Counted from the first letter of the stretch, positions 27,415 through 36,530 are shown. The stretch: DNA of 64,000 nucleotides from Marivivens niveibacter (GCF_002150005.2 NZ_MSPP01000008.1:1-64000); one strand, 5' to 3'. The notes: a model not told the origin generated them from the sequence alone. Numbers and translations are program-made.

Positions 27415-29862
27415 ATGACCAAACCTACAATCGACGAACTTGTGGACCTGATGACGCTAGAGGAACAGGTGTCTATCCTGGCTGGCGAAGATTTCTGGTC
27501 GACCCCTGCGGTCCCGCGTCTGGGCATCCAGAAAATGTATGTGACGGATGGCCCGAATGGCGCGCGTGGGGGTGGTTCGTTGATTGGCGGGGTCTCGGCT
27601 GCGGCGTTCCCCGTGGGGATCGCGCTGGGCGCAACATGGGATGTCGAACTGGCCCAAGACATCGGTCACGCAATCGCGGACGAGGTGAAATCCAAATCCG
27701 CCCATGTGTCGCTGGCTCCAACCGTGAACATTCACCGCAGCGTCACCAACGGCCGTAATTTCGAATGCTATTCCGAAGACCCCGAATTGGCCGCAGGTAT
27801 TGCCGTCGGTTACATCAAAGGCCTGCAAGGTAACGGCGTGTCGGCCACGATCAAACACTACGCGGGCAACGAATCCGAAATTGAACGCACCACGATTAAT
27901 TCGGAAATCAGCGAACGCGCCCTGCGCGAAGTGTATCTACGCCCGTTCGAGGATGCGGTGAAAAAGGCTGGTACTTGGGGCATCATGTCGTCCTATAACA
28001 AGGTGAATGGGACCTATGCCGCTGAAAATACGTTCCTTTTGACCAAGGTTCTACGCGAAGATTGGAAATACGACGGCATCGTTATGTCCGATTGGTTCGG
28101 GTCGCGGTCGACTGAACCGACCGTGAATGCAGGTCTAGATCTGGAAATGCCTGGCCCAACCCGCGATCGCGGCGAAAAGCTGGTCAAAGCGGTCGAAGAA
28201 GGCCGCGTGAGCCGCGACACAATCCGCACCCGCGCCTTGAACATGCTACGTCTGATGGAACGCTGCGGTTCGCTGTGGGACGACAAAGAATTTAACGAAA
28301 TCGCCGACAACCGCCCCGAACACCGTGCCCTGATCCGCAAGGCGGGCGCGGCTGGCACCGTTATGTTGAAAAACGAAGGCACGCTGCCTTTGTCGAAATC
28401 GGCGAAGGTCGCCTTGATCGGCCCGAATGCTAAAGACGCCAAAATCATGGGCGGCGGATCGGCGCAGTTGAACCCGCACTACGTCGTGTCGCCGTTTGAT
28501 GCGTTTGCGGATGTACTAGGCGCGGACAATGTCACCTTTGCCCAAGGCTGCACAAACCACCGTTGGGAACCTGTGCTAAACGGTGATTTCACAGTCGAAT
28601 TCTATGACAACGTCACGCTGGACGGATCGCCCGTTCACACAGACAAAATGGACGCCATCAACGCATTTTGGATCCCACCATTGGGCGGCGGTAAAGTCGA
28701 TCCAGCGGCGTTTTCCGCCCGGATCAGCGGCACCTACACCCCGTCTGAAACCGCAGCATTCAACATTGGTGCACATGCGGCGGGCTATTTCCGCATCTGG
28801 GTCGACGGCGAATTGGTGATCGACGCGTGGGGTGATAAATGGATCAAAGGGCGCACTTTCTTTGAAGAAGGCAACGACGAGGTCGTCGCATCGGTCGATC
28901 TGACCGAAGGGAAAGCCCATGATATCGTTGTCGAATTCGGGTCGAAAAAGGCGGACAACCTGAACTTTGGCGCGCTGCGCGTCGGTATTTCGCGCCCATT
29001 GGGGGATGCGGAAATCGCGCAGGCCGCAGAAACCGCAGCGGCGGCAGACGTGGCTGTGGTGTTCGTGGGCCGGTCTGGCGAATGGGATACCGAAGGGTCC
29101 GATCTGGAAAACATCGCGCTGCCGGGCCGTCAGGACGAACTTGTTGCCGCCGTGCTACAGGCGAACCCAAACACGGTCGTGGTTCTGCAAACGGGTGGTC
29201 CGATTGAACTGCCGTGGATGAACGACGCGCCCGCGATCCTGCAATCGTGGTACCCGGGTCAGGAATGCGGCAATGCGATTGCGGACGTTGTGTTCGGCGA
29301 TGTCGACCCATCGGGCCGTTTGCCGCAAACGTTCCCGCAACACTGGAATGACAACCCGACATGGAGCCAAGACCCTGAAATCTACCCCGGTCTAGACGGT
29401 AAAGTTCGCTACGAAGAAGGCGTGATGATCGGATATCGTCACTACATCAAAACGGGCATTAAACCGATGTTCCCGTTCGGATTTGGCCTGTCTTACACAA
29501 TGTTTGATCTATCGGATTTGTCCGCAGAGCCGACCGAGTTGGGGGCGACGGCCAAAGTCACCGTAACAAACACAGGTGACCGTCCTGGAACAACGGTTGT
29601 TCAGCTCTATGTTGGCGACATCGAGGCATCAGTCGAACGTCCTGAGCGCGAGTTGAAAGCCTATAAAAAGGTCACGCTAGCCGCAGGCGAAAGTCAAGAG
29701 GTTATGTTCGATCTTGATCAGCGTTCGTTTGCTTATTTTGATGAAAGCGTCAAAAAATGGCGAATTGAGAGTGGTAAATTTGCGATATGCGCAGGTTTTA
29801 ATGCCGAAGAAATCGATCACACTGTTGAAATCGAAAAACAGGATGACCTGCTGGACCTGTGA
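27415..29862 (+). CDS. glycoside hydrolase family 3 beta-glucosidase with PA14 domain
   Basis: GH3 enzyme of 815 aa without a signal peptide. The catalytic N-terminal barrel has KHYAGNESEIERTTINS and the nucleophile in IVMSDWFGS (D226). A PA14 insertion (about 390-540, with SARISGTYTPSETAAFNIGAHAAGYFRIWVDG) lies inside the C-terminal alpha/beta domain, which resumes with VFVGRSGEWDTEGSDLENIALPGRQ. A fibronectin-like domain ends the protein. This architecture is typical of beta-glucosidases acting on short beta-glucans. It is the last gene of the operon and is followed by a terminator. Confidence 0.92.
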   Translation: MTKPTIDELVDLMTLEEQVSILAGEDFWSTPAVPRLGIQKMYVTDGPNGARGGGSLIGGVSAAAFPVGIALGATWDVELAQDIGHAIADEVKSKSAHVSLAPTVNIHRSVTNGRNFECYSEDPELAAGIAVGYIKGLQGNGVSATIKHYAGNESEIERTTINSEISERALREVYLRPFEDAVKKAGTWGIMSSYNKVNGTYAAENTFLLTKVLREDWKYDGIVMSDWFGSRSTEPTVNAGLDLEMPGPTRDRGEKLVKAVEEGRVSRDTIRTRALNMLRLMERCGSLWDDKEFNEIADNRPEHRALIRKAGAAGTVMLKNEGTLPLSKSAKVALIGPNAKDAKIMGGGSAQLNPHYVVSPFDAFADVLGADNVTFAQGCTNHRWEPVLNGDFTVEFYDNVTLDGSPVHTDKMDAINAFWIPPLGGGKVDPAAFSARISGTYTPSETAAFNIGAHAAGYFRIWVDGELVIDAWGDKWIKGRTFFEEGNDEVVASVDLTEGKAHDIVVEFGSKKADNLNFGALRVGISRPLGDAEIAQAAETAAAADVAVVFVGRSGEWDTEGSDLENIALPGRQDELVAAVLQANPNTVVVLQTGGPIELPWMNDAPAILQSWYPGQECGNAIADVVFGDVDPSGRLPQTFPQHWNDNPTWSQDPEIYPGLDGKVRYEEGVMIGYRHYIKTGIKPMFPFGFGLSYTMFDLSDLSAEPTELGATAKVTVTNTGDRPGTTVVQLYVGDIEASVERPERELKAYKKVTLAAGESQEVMFDLDQRSFAYFDESVKKWRIESGKFAICAGFNAEEIDHTVEIEKQDDLLDL

Positions 29863-29881
29863 TCTTTTGAAACGCAAACCA

Positions 29882-29912
29882 TTGCGGACGGCTTTGCGTC
29901 GTCCGCAATTTC
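29882..29912 (+). terminator. terminator after the GH3 gene
   Basis: TTGCGGACG (29882-29890) and CGTCCGCAA (29900-29908) pair perfectly with a 9-nt loop and are followed by TTTC. The hairpin lies between the convergent glycoside and haem operons. Confidence 0.75.
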
Positions 29913-29928
29913 ATTGGGCCAAAGATGA

Positions 29929-30720
29929 CTATCGCGGCTGATGGATTTGTGCGGCTTGTGGCAGAATATAGGGGATATTCCCGTCTGCTGGCGGTGTGCT
30001 GATCTGCAAAGGACAGCCGTAGGCCTCTGACAGATAAGCGTTTGTTAGAACCTTTTGCGGTGTGTCCTGTCGCAAAATTTCACCACCCCGCATGAGAGCG
30101 ACGCTGTCGGCAAACATCGCAGTCAGATTTAGATCGTGCATGACTGCAATCACGCCGCCTCCATTATCGGCATAGTCACGGGCGATGCGCATCACCTCTA
30201 ACTGATGACCGATATCCAGCGCTGAAACCGGTTCGTCTAATAACAACCAGTTGGGGTGGTCATCCCTTGTCGGTTCCCAGACCTGACATAACACGCGGGC
30301 CAATTGGCACCGTTGCTGCTCGCCCCCCGACAGTTCGTTATAGGTACGTCCTTCGTATCCAGCTAGACCGACCCGAGACAGCGCACGAAGAGCAAGAGAT
30401 GGACTTGCGCTGCCGCCTGCTTCGACGCCGATGCGGACGATTTCCATCACAGTAAAGGGAAATGCGATCGTGGTTGATTGGGGCAGAACTGCGCGTCGTG
30501 TGGCCAACTCTGATGGCGATGCGCTGCGAATATTCGCACCATCTAGCGAAATATCGCCTGAACTGGCAATCTCGCCCGTGATGGCCTTTAACAGCGTGCT
30601 TTTGCCGGAACCGTTTGGGCCGACGATGGCGGTCAATTCACCAGCCTTTGCCGAAAAGGATAAATCGTGAATGATCGCTCGTTGCCCGTAACGGACGTTC
30701 AGGTGTGATGCGTTGAACAT
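29929..30720 (-). CDS. hmuV: haemin ABC transporter ATP-binding protein HmuV
   Basis: Iron-siderophore/haem-type ABC ATPase of 263 aa with Walker A GPNGSGKST near residue 36, signature LSGGEQQRCQLARVL and Walker B NWLLLDEPVSALD. It is the last gene of hmuSTUV and starts directly after the permease stop codon. It powers transfer of haem from the periplasm to the cytoplasm. Confidence 0.93.
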   Translation of the reverse strand: MFNASHLNVRYGQRAIIHDLSFSAKAGELTAIVGPNGSGKSTLLKAITGEIASSGDISLDGANIRSASPSELATRRAVLPQSTTIAFPFTVMEIVRIGVEAGGSASPSLALRALSRVGLAGYEGRTYNELSGGEQQRCQLARVLCQVWEPTRDDHPNWLLLDEPVSALDIGHQLEVMRIARDYADNGGGVIAVMHDLNLTAMFADSVALMRGGEILRQDTPQKVLTNAYLSEAYGCPLQISTPPADGNIPYILPQAAQIHQPR

Positions 30721-31797
30721 TTATGCCTCCAGCATGCCGCGGTTGCGCAACAGGATGTATAGGAAAAACGGACCGCCCAAGATTGCAGTGATAATGCCGA
30801 TCGGCAGGTCAGAAGGCGCGACCGCAACCCGCGCAACCATATCTGCGATTAGCAAAATAATAGCGCCGAGCAAGGCCGATGCAGGCAAAAGGTAACGATG
30901 GTCTGGCCCAATACTAATCCGCAAAAGATGCGGCACCACGATGCCGACAAAGCCGATGCCGCCCGAAATGGCGACTGCTGCGCCGGTTGCGCCAGCCACT
31001 GCCAAAATGGCGAAACGTTTCATCCTTTGCACATTGATCCCCATATGCATCGCGCTGGTTTCGCCCAAAGCCATGGCGTTCAATGCTCGTGCCAAGGCAG
31101 GAGCGCTGAGTAGCGCAATGAGGATCATCGGGGCGGCGACCCAAACTTTGGTCCATGTCGCCCCAGCCAATGACCCCATGCCCCAAAATGTCAGGTCGCG
31201 CAGTTCTGAATCGTCCGCGATGTAGATTAATATGCCCGATACAGCGCCGCTAAGCGCACCAACGGCAATACCAGCCAATAGCATTACCGCCACCGACGTC
31301 CTGCCGCCCCGTGTGGATACGCGGTACAACAATAGCGTCGTCGCCCACGCGCCAACAAAGGCAGCAAAGGGCACTAGCGATGGCCCGAAGGTGGCGGCGA
31401 GCTGCGCCGGCAAATAAGACCCCAGTACAATCGCAATGATTGCCCCCAACGCAGCGCCAGAGCCGACCCCAATTAGGCCAGGGTCAGCCAATGGGTTGCG
31501 AAACAACCCTTGCATGATTGTACCTGATACCGACAGCGCTGACCCTACCAGCACTCCCATCACCATACGGGGCATGCGTATGTCGAATAAAACAATGCTT
31601 TCGGTATGTGTCAGGCCGATACCGTTAAGAAACCGCGCCAGAATTTCCCAAATCGGTAACCCTGTTGCGCCGACGCCCAGACTGTTGATCGCTGTAAATA
31701 CCAGCGCGATCGACAACGCGATTGTGACATACCGCCCGCGCTGTTGCCGATCACCTGCAAAATGCGCCTTTGGGATGTTTTGGGAAATTTCGGCCAT
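30721..31797 (-). CDS. hmuU: haemin ABC transporter permease HmuU
   Basis: FecCD-family permease of 358 aa with about nine to ten hydrophobic segments. Landmarks are RMPRMVMGVLVGSALSVSGTIMQGLFRNPLADPGLIGVGSGA near residues 75-116 and GIGFVGIVVPHLLRISIGPDHRYLLP near 275-300. It acts with HmuT and HmuV. Two nucleotides separate it from hmuT and none from hmuV, consistent with one message. Confidence 0.93.
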   Translation of the reverse strand: MAEISQNIPKAHFAGDRQQRGRYVTIALSIALVFTAINSLGVGATGLPIWEILARFLNGIGLTHTESIVLFDIRMPRMVMGVLVGSALSVSGTIMQGLFRNPLADPGLIGVGSGAALGAIIAIVLGSYLPAQLAATFGPSLVPFAAFVGAWATTLLLYRVSTRGGRTSVAVMLLAGIAVGALSGAVSGILIYIADDSELRDLTFWGMGSLAGATWTKVWVAAPMILIALLSAPALARALNAMALGETSAMHMGINVQRMKRFAILAVAGATGAAVAISGGIGFVGIVVPHLLRISIGPDHRYLLPASALLGAIILLIADMVARVAVAPSDLPIGIITAILGGPFFLYILLRNRGMLEA

Positions 31798-31799
31798 GA

Positions 31800-32639
31800 T
31801 TACTCTGCGTATAGTGCGGTATTTACGGATTGGATGGCGTCACCGGTGCGCGGGCCAAAGCCCAGAAGCAAAAGGCCATCAATGCGTGCGATATTTCCAT
31901 CGCGTGCAGCAGGCGTTGTGCCCAGTCCGGGATGAGCAATGATTTGTTCATCGGTGATGGGGTGGCCGCCGCCCGATTGCATCATCAGGATCAGGTCGGG
32001 GGCAGCTTCGATGATGGCTTCGTTCGAAACGGGTTTGTATCCATAAAAGGCACCCATCGCATTCTGGCCACCAGCCAGCGAAATAATCGCGTCAGCGGAC
32101 GTCTGTTGCCCTGCTGCCATGACGCGGTCACCTTGGACTGACAGTACGAACAGGACCGATTTGGGGTCCGCATGCGCTGCGGTTTGTGCCGCCGCTTGCA
32201 TATCATCTGTAACTTGCGCTGCCAGTGTTGCGGCGGCCTCGCTTTCGTCCAGTGCCTCGCCGATGATCATGATTTTTTCGGCGACCGCGTCTGCGGTGTA
32301 GCCAGTTGGCACTGTAACGTATTCAATAGACGCCTCTTTTAGGACGTCTATTGTTTCAATCGGGCCGCTACCCTCCTCGGCAATGATTAGCGTTGGATCG
32401 ACCGACAGGACGCCTTCGGGGGAAAGAGCGCGCATATAGCCGACATCAGGCAATTGGCTTGCTTCAGCTGGGTAGGTCGATGTGGTGTCGCGCGCAACGA
32501 TCAGGTCAGATTTGCCCAACGCGTAAATAATTTCCGTCACGGTTCCGCCAATGGACACGATCCGCTGCTCTGCCTCTTGGGCGATCGCTGTCGATCCGAT
32601 GGCTGCCGCTGCGACAATGCTGAAAATTCGGGTAAACAT
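31800..32639 (-). CDS. hmuT: periplasmic haemin-binding protein HmuT
   Basis: Cluster-A-3 binding protein of 279 aa with a signal peptide (residues 1-20, ending STAIA). The mature start QRIVSIGGTVTEIIYALGKSDLIVARDTTSTYP is characteristic of HmuT/ShuT. The Tyr in STYP near residue 56 is the expected axial haem ligand. It receives haem from the outer-membrane receptor and delivers it to HmuUV. It is directly abutted by hmuS upstream. Confidence 0.92.
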   Translation of the reverse strand: MFTRIFSIVAAAAIGSTAIAQEAEQRIVSIGGTVTEIIYALGKSDLIVARDTTSTYPAEASQLPDVGYMRALSPEGVLSVDPTLIIAEEGSGPIETIDVLKEASIEYVTVPTGYTADAVAEKIMIIGEALDESEAAATLAAQVTDDMQAAAQTAAHADPKSVLFVLSVQGDRVMAAGQQTSADAIISLAGGQNAMGAFYGYKPVSNEAIIEAAPDLILMMQSGGGHPITDEQIIAHPGLGTTPAARDGNIARIDGLLLLGFGPRTGDAIQSVNTALYAE

Positions 32640-33695
32640 TTATACGGCCTCTTTTTCTAAGGTCGGAAGGGCAGCGCAAAGAGCTGCGAATTTTTCTGTG
32701 AAATCACCGGCATCGCTGCGCATTCCGAAAATTTGCAGAATGATCGCACCGTCTTTGTCGAACGCTTCGATAGAGTGCGCCATGCCGCGCCGAGTGGGTT
32801 TGTGAACGGCGTAAACTTCGGCAATGTGATCTAGCCGCAGGTGCAAGTTGAATTCTGGATCCATCACATTCTGCCAAGGTCCCATTTTGCGCAGATTGTG
32901 GATCGGACCGCTGTGGATTTGGATGCAACCGCGGTTTCCAACGAAAATCATGCTGGGCAATTCGGTCGCGACTAGCTGTTCCAGCGCCGTGTTTACAGCG
33001 TCAGGGTGCAATCGTTGCACGTAGGGATCGCCCACAATGCGATAAGCCCCCAGCCGGTTCATGCCCAGTTTCGAAGTTAGACGCAGGAACTGATGCGTAT
33101 CGGTCATTCGGTCCCATTCGCTGCGCAGGATATCCAGTTTCGCAGTGTTGGATTTGGGCGCCTCTGCCGGTTGCCGCGTGGCCAGCGTTAGAGTGTCCGG
33201 CTGATCGTCGGTTGCAAGGTCTACAGTCAGTTTTTCGAGCGCTGCAATGTCGGTGCCTTGACGCGCATGGATTTTGTGAACGGCATCGCCTGCGGCGTCA
33301 AAGATTTGGATCGAATGGCGCACGGATTCGTCACCTTCTACCCGAACGGCAAACGCGTGGACCCAGTGGGACGGGAACATGCGCAAATCAATTGCGCCAT
33401 TCAGAACCATCGATGCGTGATCGCCCGCATGATAATTGTCGTAAATCCCGTCCTTTTCATGAACAACCGATGCAGTGCGCGTTAGGGCCATCACTGGCCC
33501 CAGTTCTTTCAGGCGCGGAATCAGAGCATTTGGGTCCGCCGTAATCTTTGTCGCCCCACCAACGGTGACTTGCGCAGCAACCAGCGCCGCCTCGCCGATG
33601 TTCAAAGAATCGGCCAAATCGCGTGCGCGTTTTTTGGGGTTGTCCAGAATGGCCTGCCGAATTTGCGCGGCGGTCAATGTATTTGAATTGCCCAT
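32640..33695 (-). CDS. hmuS: haemin-degrading factor HmuS
   Basis: Cytoplasmic haem-handling protein of 351 aa of the HmuS/HemS/ChuS family, built from two similar halves (about 35-165 and 200-340). Blocks such as GPVMALTRTASVVHEKDGIYDNYH in the first half are mirrored by FVGNRGCIQIHSGPIHNLRKMGPWQNVMDPEFNLHL in the second. The latter carries the family's haem-ligand histidine. It releases iron from haem or ferries haem. It leads the hmuSTUV operon with Shine-Dalgarno AAAGGAG. Confidence 0.92.
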   Translation of the reverse strand: MGNSNTLTAAQIRQAILDNPKKRARDLADSLNIGEAALVAAQVTVGGATKITADPNALIPRLKELGPVMALTRTASVVHEKDGIYDNYHAGDHASMVLNGAIDLRMFPSHWVHAFAVRVEGDESVRHSIQIFDAAGDAVHKIHARQGTDIAALEKLTVDLATDDQPDTLTLATRQPAEAPKSNTAKLDILRSEWDRMTDTHQFLRLTSKLGMNRLGAYRIVGDPYVQRLHPDAVNTALEQLVATELPSMIFVGNRGCIQIHSGPIHNLRKMGPWQNVMDPEFNLHLRLDHIAEVYAVHKPTRRGMAHSIEAFDKDGAIILQIFGMRSDAGDFTEKFAALCAALPTLEKEAV

Positions 33696-33762
33696 AGCGG
33701 CTCCTTTGGGATCGAGACCTCGCTATGCGGAAATTGCAGTTGCTGGGGGTTGTTGAATTTTC

Positions 33763-33779
33763 TTGACTAAAATAATCGG
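33763..33779. promoter_or_regulatory. degenerate iron-box-like site between hmuS and the exb operon
   Basis: TTGACT (33763-33768), N5, then AATCGG matches only the left arm of the palindrome found upstream of hmuR (36595-36611), in a 239-nt divergent control region between two haem operons. The right arm keeps three of six bases. It is a candidate weak binding site for the iron regulator. The rest of the region (33696-33934) is A/T-rich promoter sequence without a convincing gene. Confidence 0.35.
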
Positions 33780-33934
33780 AATTAGTAGGAGCGCAAGAAT
33801 ATTGTTGCACGACGTGCAATATTTGCCAGCGACCCGCGAGCTACAGTTCGAAAACACTCTAGACGCGGGGCGTGTATCCAATGGAAAACAAAATATTTTT
33901 TCAATGCGGTTGGGTGGGCGCGCAGCCAAATTTC

Positions 33935-34381
33935 ATGACCAAATCATTTCGCGCTTTTGTAAAGGCCGCAGTGGTCGCGTTCGCTGCGAGTTCTGCAAAT
34001 GCGCAAAATGTCCCGGCAGGTTCGTCAGAATCTGCCGGGGTTTTAATCGAATTAAATGGCGCGGCAGAGGTCGAAGGTGCCTGCCGTATCTCATTGATGG
34101 CAACCAACAACAGCACAGCCGATATCAACGCTCTTACGTTGGAAACCGTGTTGTTTCGCCAATCCGGAGAGGTCGATCGCCTGACGTTGTTCAATCTGGA
34201 AACGCTGCCTATGGGACGTCCGCGGGTCCGGCAGTTTGATATCGCTGGCGTCGCCTGCACCGATCTGTCGCAAATCTTGATCAATGGGGTGGCCACTTGC
34301 GAAGGCGACGGTCTGTCGCCTGCCATTTGTGGGGATTCACTTTCCTTAACTTCGCGTATTGATCTGGGGTTGATCGGATGA
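33935..34381 (+). CDS. small secreted four-cysteine protein coupled to exbB
   Basis: Predicted periplasmic protein of 148 aa with no family I can name. MTKSFRAFVKAAVVAFAASSANA is a signal peptide; the mature part has four cysteines (in GACRI, VACTD, ATCEG, AICGD), probably two disulfides, and a beta-rich look. The start at 33935 is where the signal peptide begins; an earlier in-frame ATG at 33872 would add 21 residues without adding a signal sequence. Its stop overlaps the exbB start by 4 nt (ATGA), so it is translationally coupled to the energy-transduction genes and probably acts in TonB-dependent haem uptake. Confidence 0.7.
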   Translation: MTKSFRAFVKAAVVAFAASSANAQNVPAGSSESAGVLIELNGAAEVEGACRISLMATNNSTADINALTLETVLFRQSGEVDRLTLFNLETLPMGRPRVRQFDIAGVACTDLSQILINGVATCEGDGLSPAICGDSLSLTSRIDLGLIG

Positions 34382-34995
34382 TTCAGGCGGTTTGGGCAGG
34401 CGTCGTCGCAGTCTATGAATTGGGCGGTCCCGTTATTGCGATATTGCTGGGCCTGTCGGTGGTGTCGACTGCAACAATCCTATGGAAGCTGTGGCAGTTT
34501 TTGTATTTGGGCGTAGGGCGACATAGCGCCATTCGCGCAGGATTGCGGATGTGTGACGCAGGCGACTTTCACAATGCTGCGTCAGATTTTGATAAATGCA
34601 CCAATCGGTTGGGGCGTGTTTTCGCAAACAGTGTGGGTCAGTCTCAATCCCGAACCGAAGCAGAAGCTGACGTTGTCATCACGCGTTTGGAAACGGGTTT
34701 CAAATTGATGGACAGTATTGCGCAAGTGTCACCTTTGTTGGGTTTGTTTGGCACGGTTTTGGGCATGATTGATGCCTTTCAAGCGATGCAACAAGCAGGC
34801 GCAAACGTCGATCCTTCGCTGTTGGCTGGCGGCATTTGGGTCGCGCTGATGACGACGGCGGCGGGCCTTGCTGTGGCAATTCCAACAACGCTAGTTCTGA
34901 CCTTTTTCGAAACACGCGTCGCCAAAGAACGCGCCATCGCAATATTGGGGATCGAAACGATATATTCGCCAAAGGGTGAACGGGATGCCGCTTAG
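34378..34995 (+). CDS. exbB: ExbB proton channel subunit (MotA/TolQ/ExbB family)
   Basis: Inner-membrane proton channel protein of 205 aa with three hydrophobic segments (about 15-37, 115-140, 155-180). The family core reads DSIAQVSPLLGLFGTVLGMIDAF then GIWVALMTTAAGLAVAIPTTLVLTFFE. It couples the proton gradient, with ExbD and TonB, to the outer-membrane haem receptor. The start overlaps the upstream secreted-protein gene by 4 nt. Confidence 0.93.
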   Translation: MIQAVWAGVVAVYELGGPVIAILLGLSVVSTATILWKLWQFLYLGVGRHSAIRAGLRMCDAGDFHNAASDFDKCTNRLGRVFANSVGQSQSRTEAEADVVITRLETGFKLMDSIAQVSPLLGLFGTVLGMIDAFQAMQQAGANVDPSLLAGGIWVALMTTAAGLAVAIPTTLVLTFFETRVAKERAIAILGIETIYSPKGERDAA

Positions 34996-35368
34996 GTCAG
35001 CTGCGGTTGGGCGTCGGCGCGCGCTGTCTATGACATCGCTGATTGATGTCATTTTCCTGCTACTGTTGTTTTTTATGCTGAGTTCGACCTTTACCCGATT
35101 TTCCGAAATTCCGCTGACAGCGGCGTCAGCTGGCACAGGTGCGGCAACGGCGCCGCCCCTTTTTTTGCAATTGGGGTCTGATGATCTACGCCTGAATGGC
35201 GCGCGGATCGAATTGTCGAATTTAATTCAACAGGCCGATCAGTTTTTGAAACAAGGCGACCGTCAGGTGCTGGTCGCGCTGGGCAATAATGTATCATCCC
35301 AACGGTTGGTTGATCTGATGGTGCAGCTGGCATCGCGCCCAGAATTATCGGTTACGGTGCTTCAATAA
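34985..35368 (+). CDS. exbD: ExbD/TolR biopolymer transport protein (first copy)
   Basis: Single-pass inner-membrane protein of about 127 aa. A short cytoplasmic N terminus is followed by MTSLIDVIFLLLLFFMLSSTF, where the Asp in the membrane segment is the essential proton-path residue, and then a periplasmic domain. The start at 34985 is ATG with AAAGGG 8 nt upstream and overlaps the exbB end by 11 nt; a GTG three codons earlier is the alternative. Confidence 0.9.
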   Translation: MPLRSAAVGRRRALSMTSLIDVIFLLLLFFMLSSTFTRFSEIPLTAASAGTGAATAPPLFLQLGSDDLRLNGARIELSNLIQQADQFLKQGDRQVLVALGNNVSSQRLVDLMVQLASRPELSVTVLQ

Positions 35369-35760
35369 TGGCATTGCGTCAGCCCATATCGCGTCAAAGG
35401 CAAGAGCCGACCATCGCCCTGATCAACATCGTGTTTTTGATGCTTGTCTTCTTTTTGGTTGCGGGGACGATAACGGCCAATCAGGCGGGTGATGTGAATT
35501 TAGTGACGGTTGCGGATTTGGCAGGTCAACAACCCGCCGACGCAGTGGTGATTTATGCCGATGGTTCGATTTACCTACGCGGTGAGCCCGTCGATGTGCA
35601 GTCTGCGGTTTTGGCAATGTCATCTGACACAAGCGATGTCGTGCGGTTGATGCCGGACCGAGATCTGCCAGCGCAGGAGTTGGTGCGCATTGCCGGTGAA
35701 TTCGCGAATTCGGGCGCAAAGAACATTGTGGTCGTGACAGAGCGAGGGACGTCGCAATGA
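35368..35760 (+). CDS. exbD2: ExbD/TolR biopolymer transport protein (second copy)
   Basis: Second ExbD-type protein of 130 aa, start overlapping the previous stop by one base (TAATG). The membrane segment reads PTIALINIVFLMLVFFLVAGTI: the usual membrane Asp position is occupied by Asn (LIN rather than LID). The periplasmic part is homologous in size but diverged from copy one. ExbD acts as an oligomer, so the pair may form a heteromer in which only one subunit carries the proton-path carboxylate. Confidence 0.88.
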   Translation: MALRQPISRQRQEPTIALINIVFLMLVFFLVAGTITANQAGDVNLVTVADLAGQQPADAVVIYADGSIYLRGEPVDVQSAVLAMSSDTSDVVRLMPDRDLPAQELVRIAGEFANSGAKNIVVVTERGTSQ

Positions 35761-36530
35761 AAAATGTCATAGCCGCAGTTTGCGCTGCAACAATTTCTGT
35801 TGTGGCGCATGGCGTCGGCCTGATGCGGGATCAGGTCGACGCCGTTGATATACCAGCGGCTGCGCCGCCTCGGCAGGTGCAATTGGGCAACCATTTTGAA
35901 AGTCATACGATGGGGGCTATTTCATCGGTTGAACCGGTTGCTGCGGCACCTGCGCCAGCCAGCAGCCTTGCCGCGACTTCGGCCCCCACGATAACGCCCA
36001 CATATGCCGCCCAAATGGCGGCACCACCTACGACGCCAGAGCCGATTGAGCCCGTTCGTGAGCAGACCGCCTTAACAGCGGTCGAAACGGGCCCACGTCC
36101 AATTGTGCGGCCAGAAAATTTGCGTCCACCGCAGCAACGCGCGTCCCAAGGGGCTGCGCAACAAAACACAGTTGCAGGTGCACAAAGGGCGACGGCACCC
36201 GTTCAAACCCCTGCGGCCGCACCGTCGGGCCAAGGGGTGGAAGAAACAGCAGTTGTTACGACCAACAGTCGCGCGGCCAGGAACTATGGCAACGTTGTAA
36301 TGCGCAAAATCAGTCGCACGCGGCGCGTTTCAACAGGCATCCGCGGGCGGACGTTGGTGGCGTTTGCAATTGGAGGAACGGGCGCTTTGGATAGTGTTTC
36401 CGTGGCCAATTCGTCTGGAAATGCCGAACTGGACACTCTGGCCGTTGATCATATTCGGCGCGCCGCGCCTTTCGATCCGCCACCCGAAGGTGCGCAACGG
36501 CGGTTTTCTGTTGTGATCGAAGGCAGATAA
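35757..36530 (+). CDS. tonB: TonB-family energy transducer
   Basis: Protein of 257 aa with an N-terminal membrane anchor (VIAAVCAATISVVAHGVGL), a long Pro/Ala-rich periplasmic spacer (about 30-170) and a C-terminal TonB domain. The domain reads RTLVAFAIGGTGALDSVSVANSSGNAELDTLAVDHIRRAAPFDPPP and ends RFSVVIEGR. Its start overlaps exbD2 by 4 nt (ATGA). It transmits energy to the haem receptor encoded next. Confidence 0.9.
   Translation: MKNVIAAVCAATISVVAHGVGLMRDQVDAVDIPAAAPPRQVQLGNHFESHTMGAISSVEPVAAAPAPASSLAATSAPTITPTYAAQMAAPPTTPEPIEPVREQTALTAVETGPRPIVRPENLRPPQQRASQGAAQQNTVAGAQRATAPVQTPAAAPSGQGVEETAVVTTNSRAARNYGNVVMRKISRTRRVSTGIRGRTLVAFAIGGTGALDSVSVANSSGNAELDTLAVDHIRRAAPFDPPPEGAQRRFSVVIEGR

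Noticed and set aside
33763-34239. 158-codon plus-strand frame overlapping the secreted-protein gene
   Set aside because: Other frame than the signal-peptide protein, starts inside the divergent promoter, and lacks coupling to exbB.
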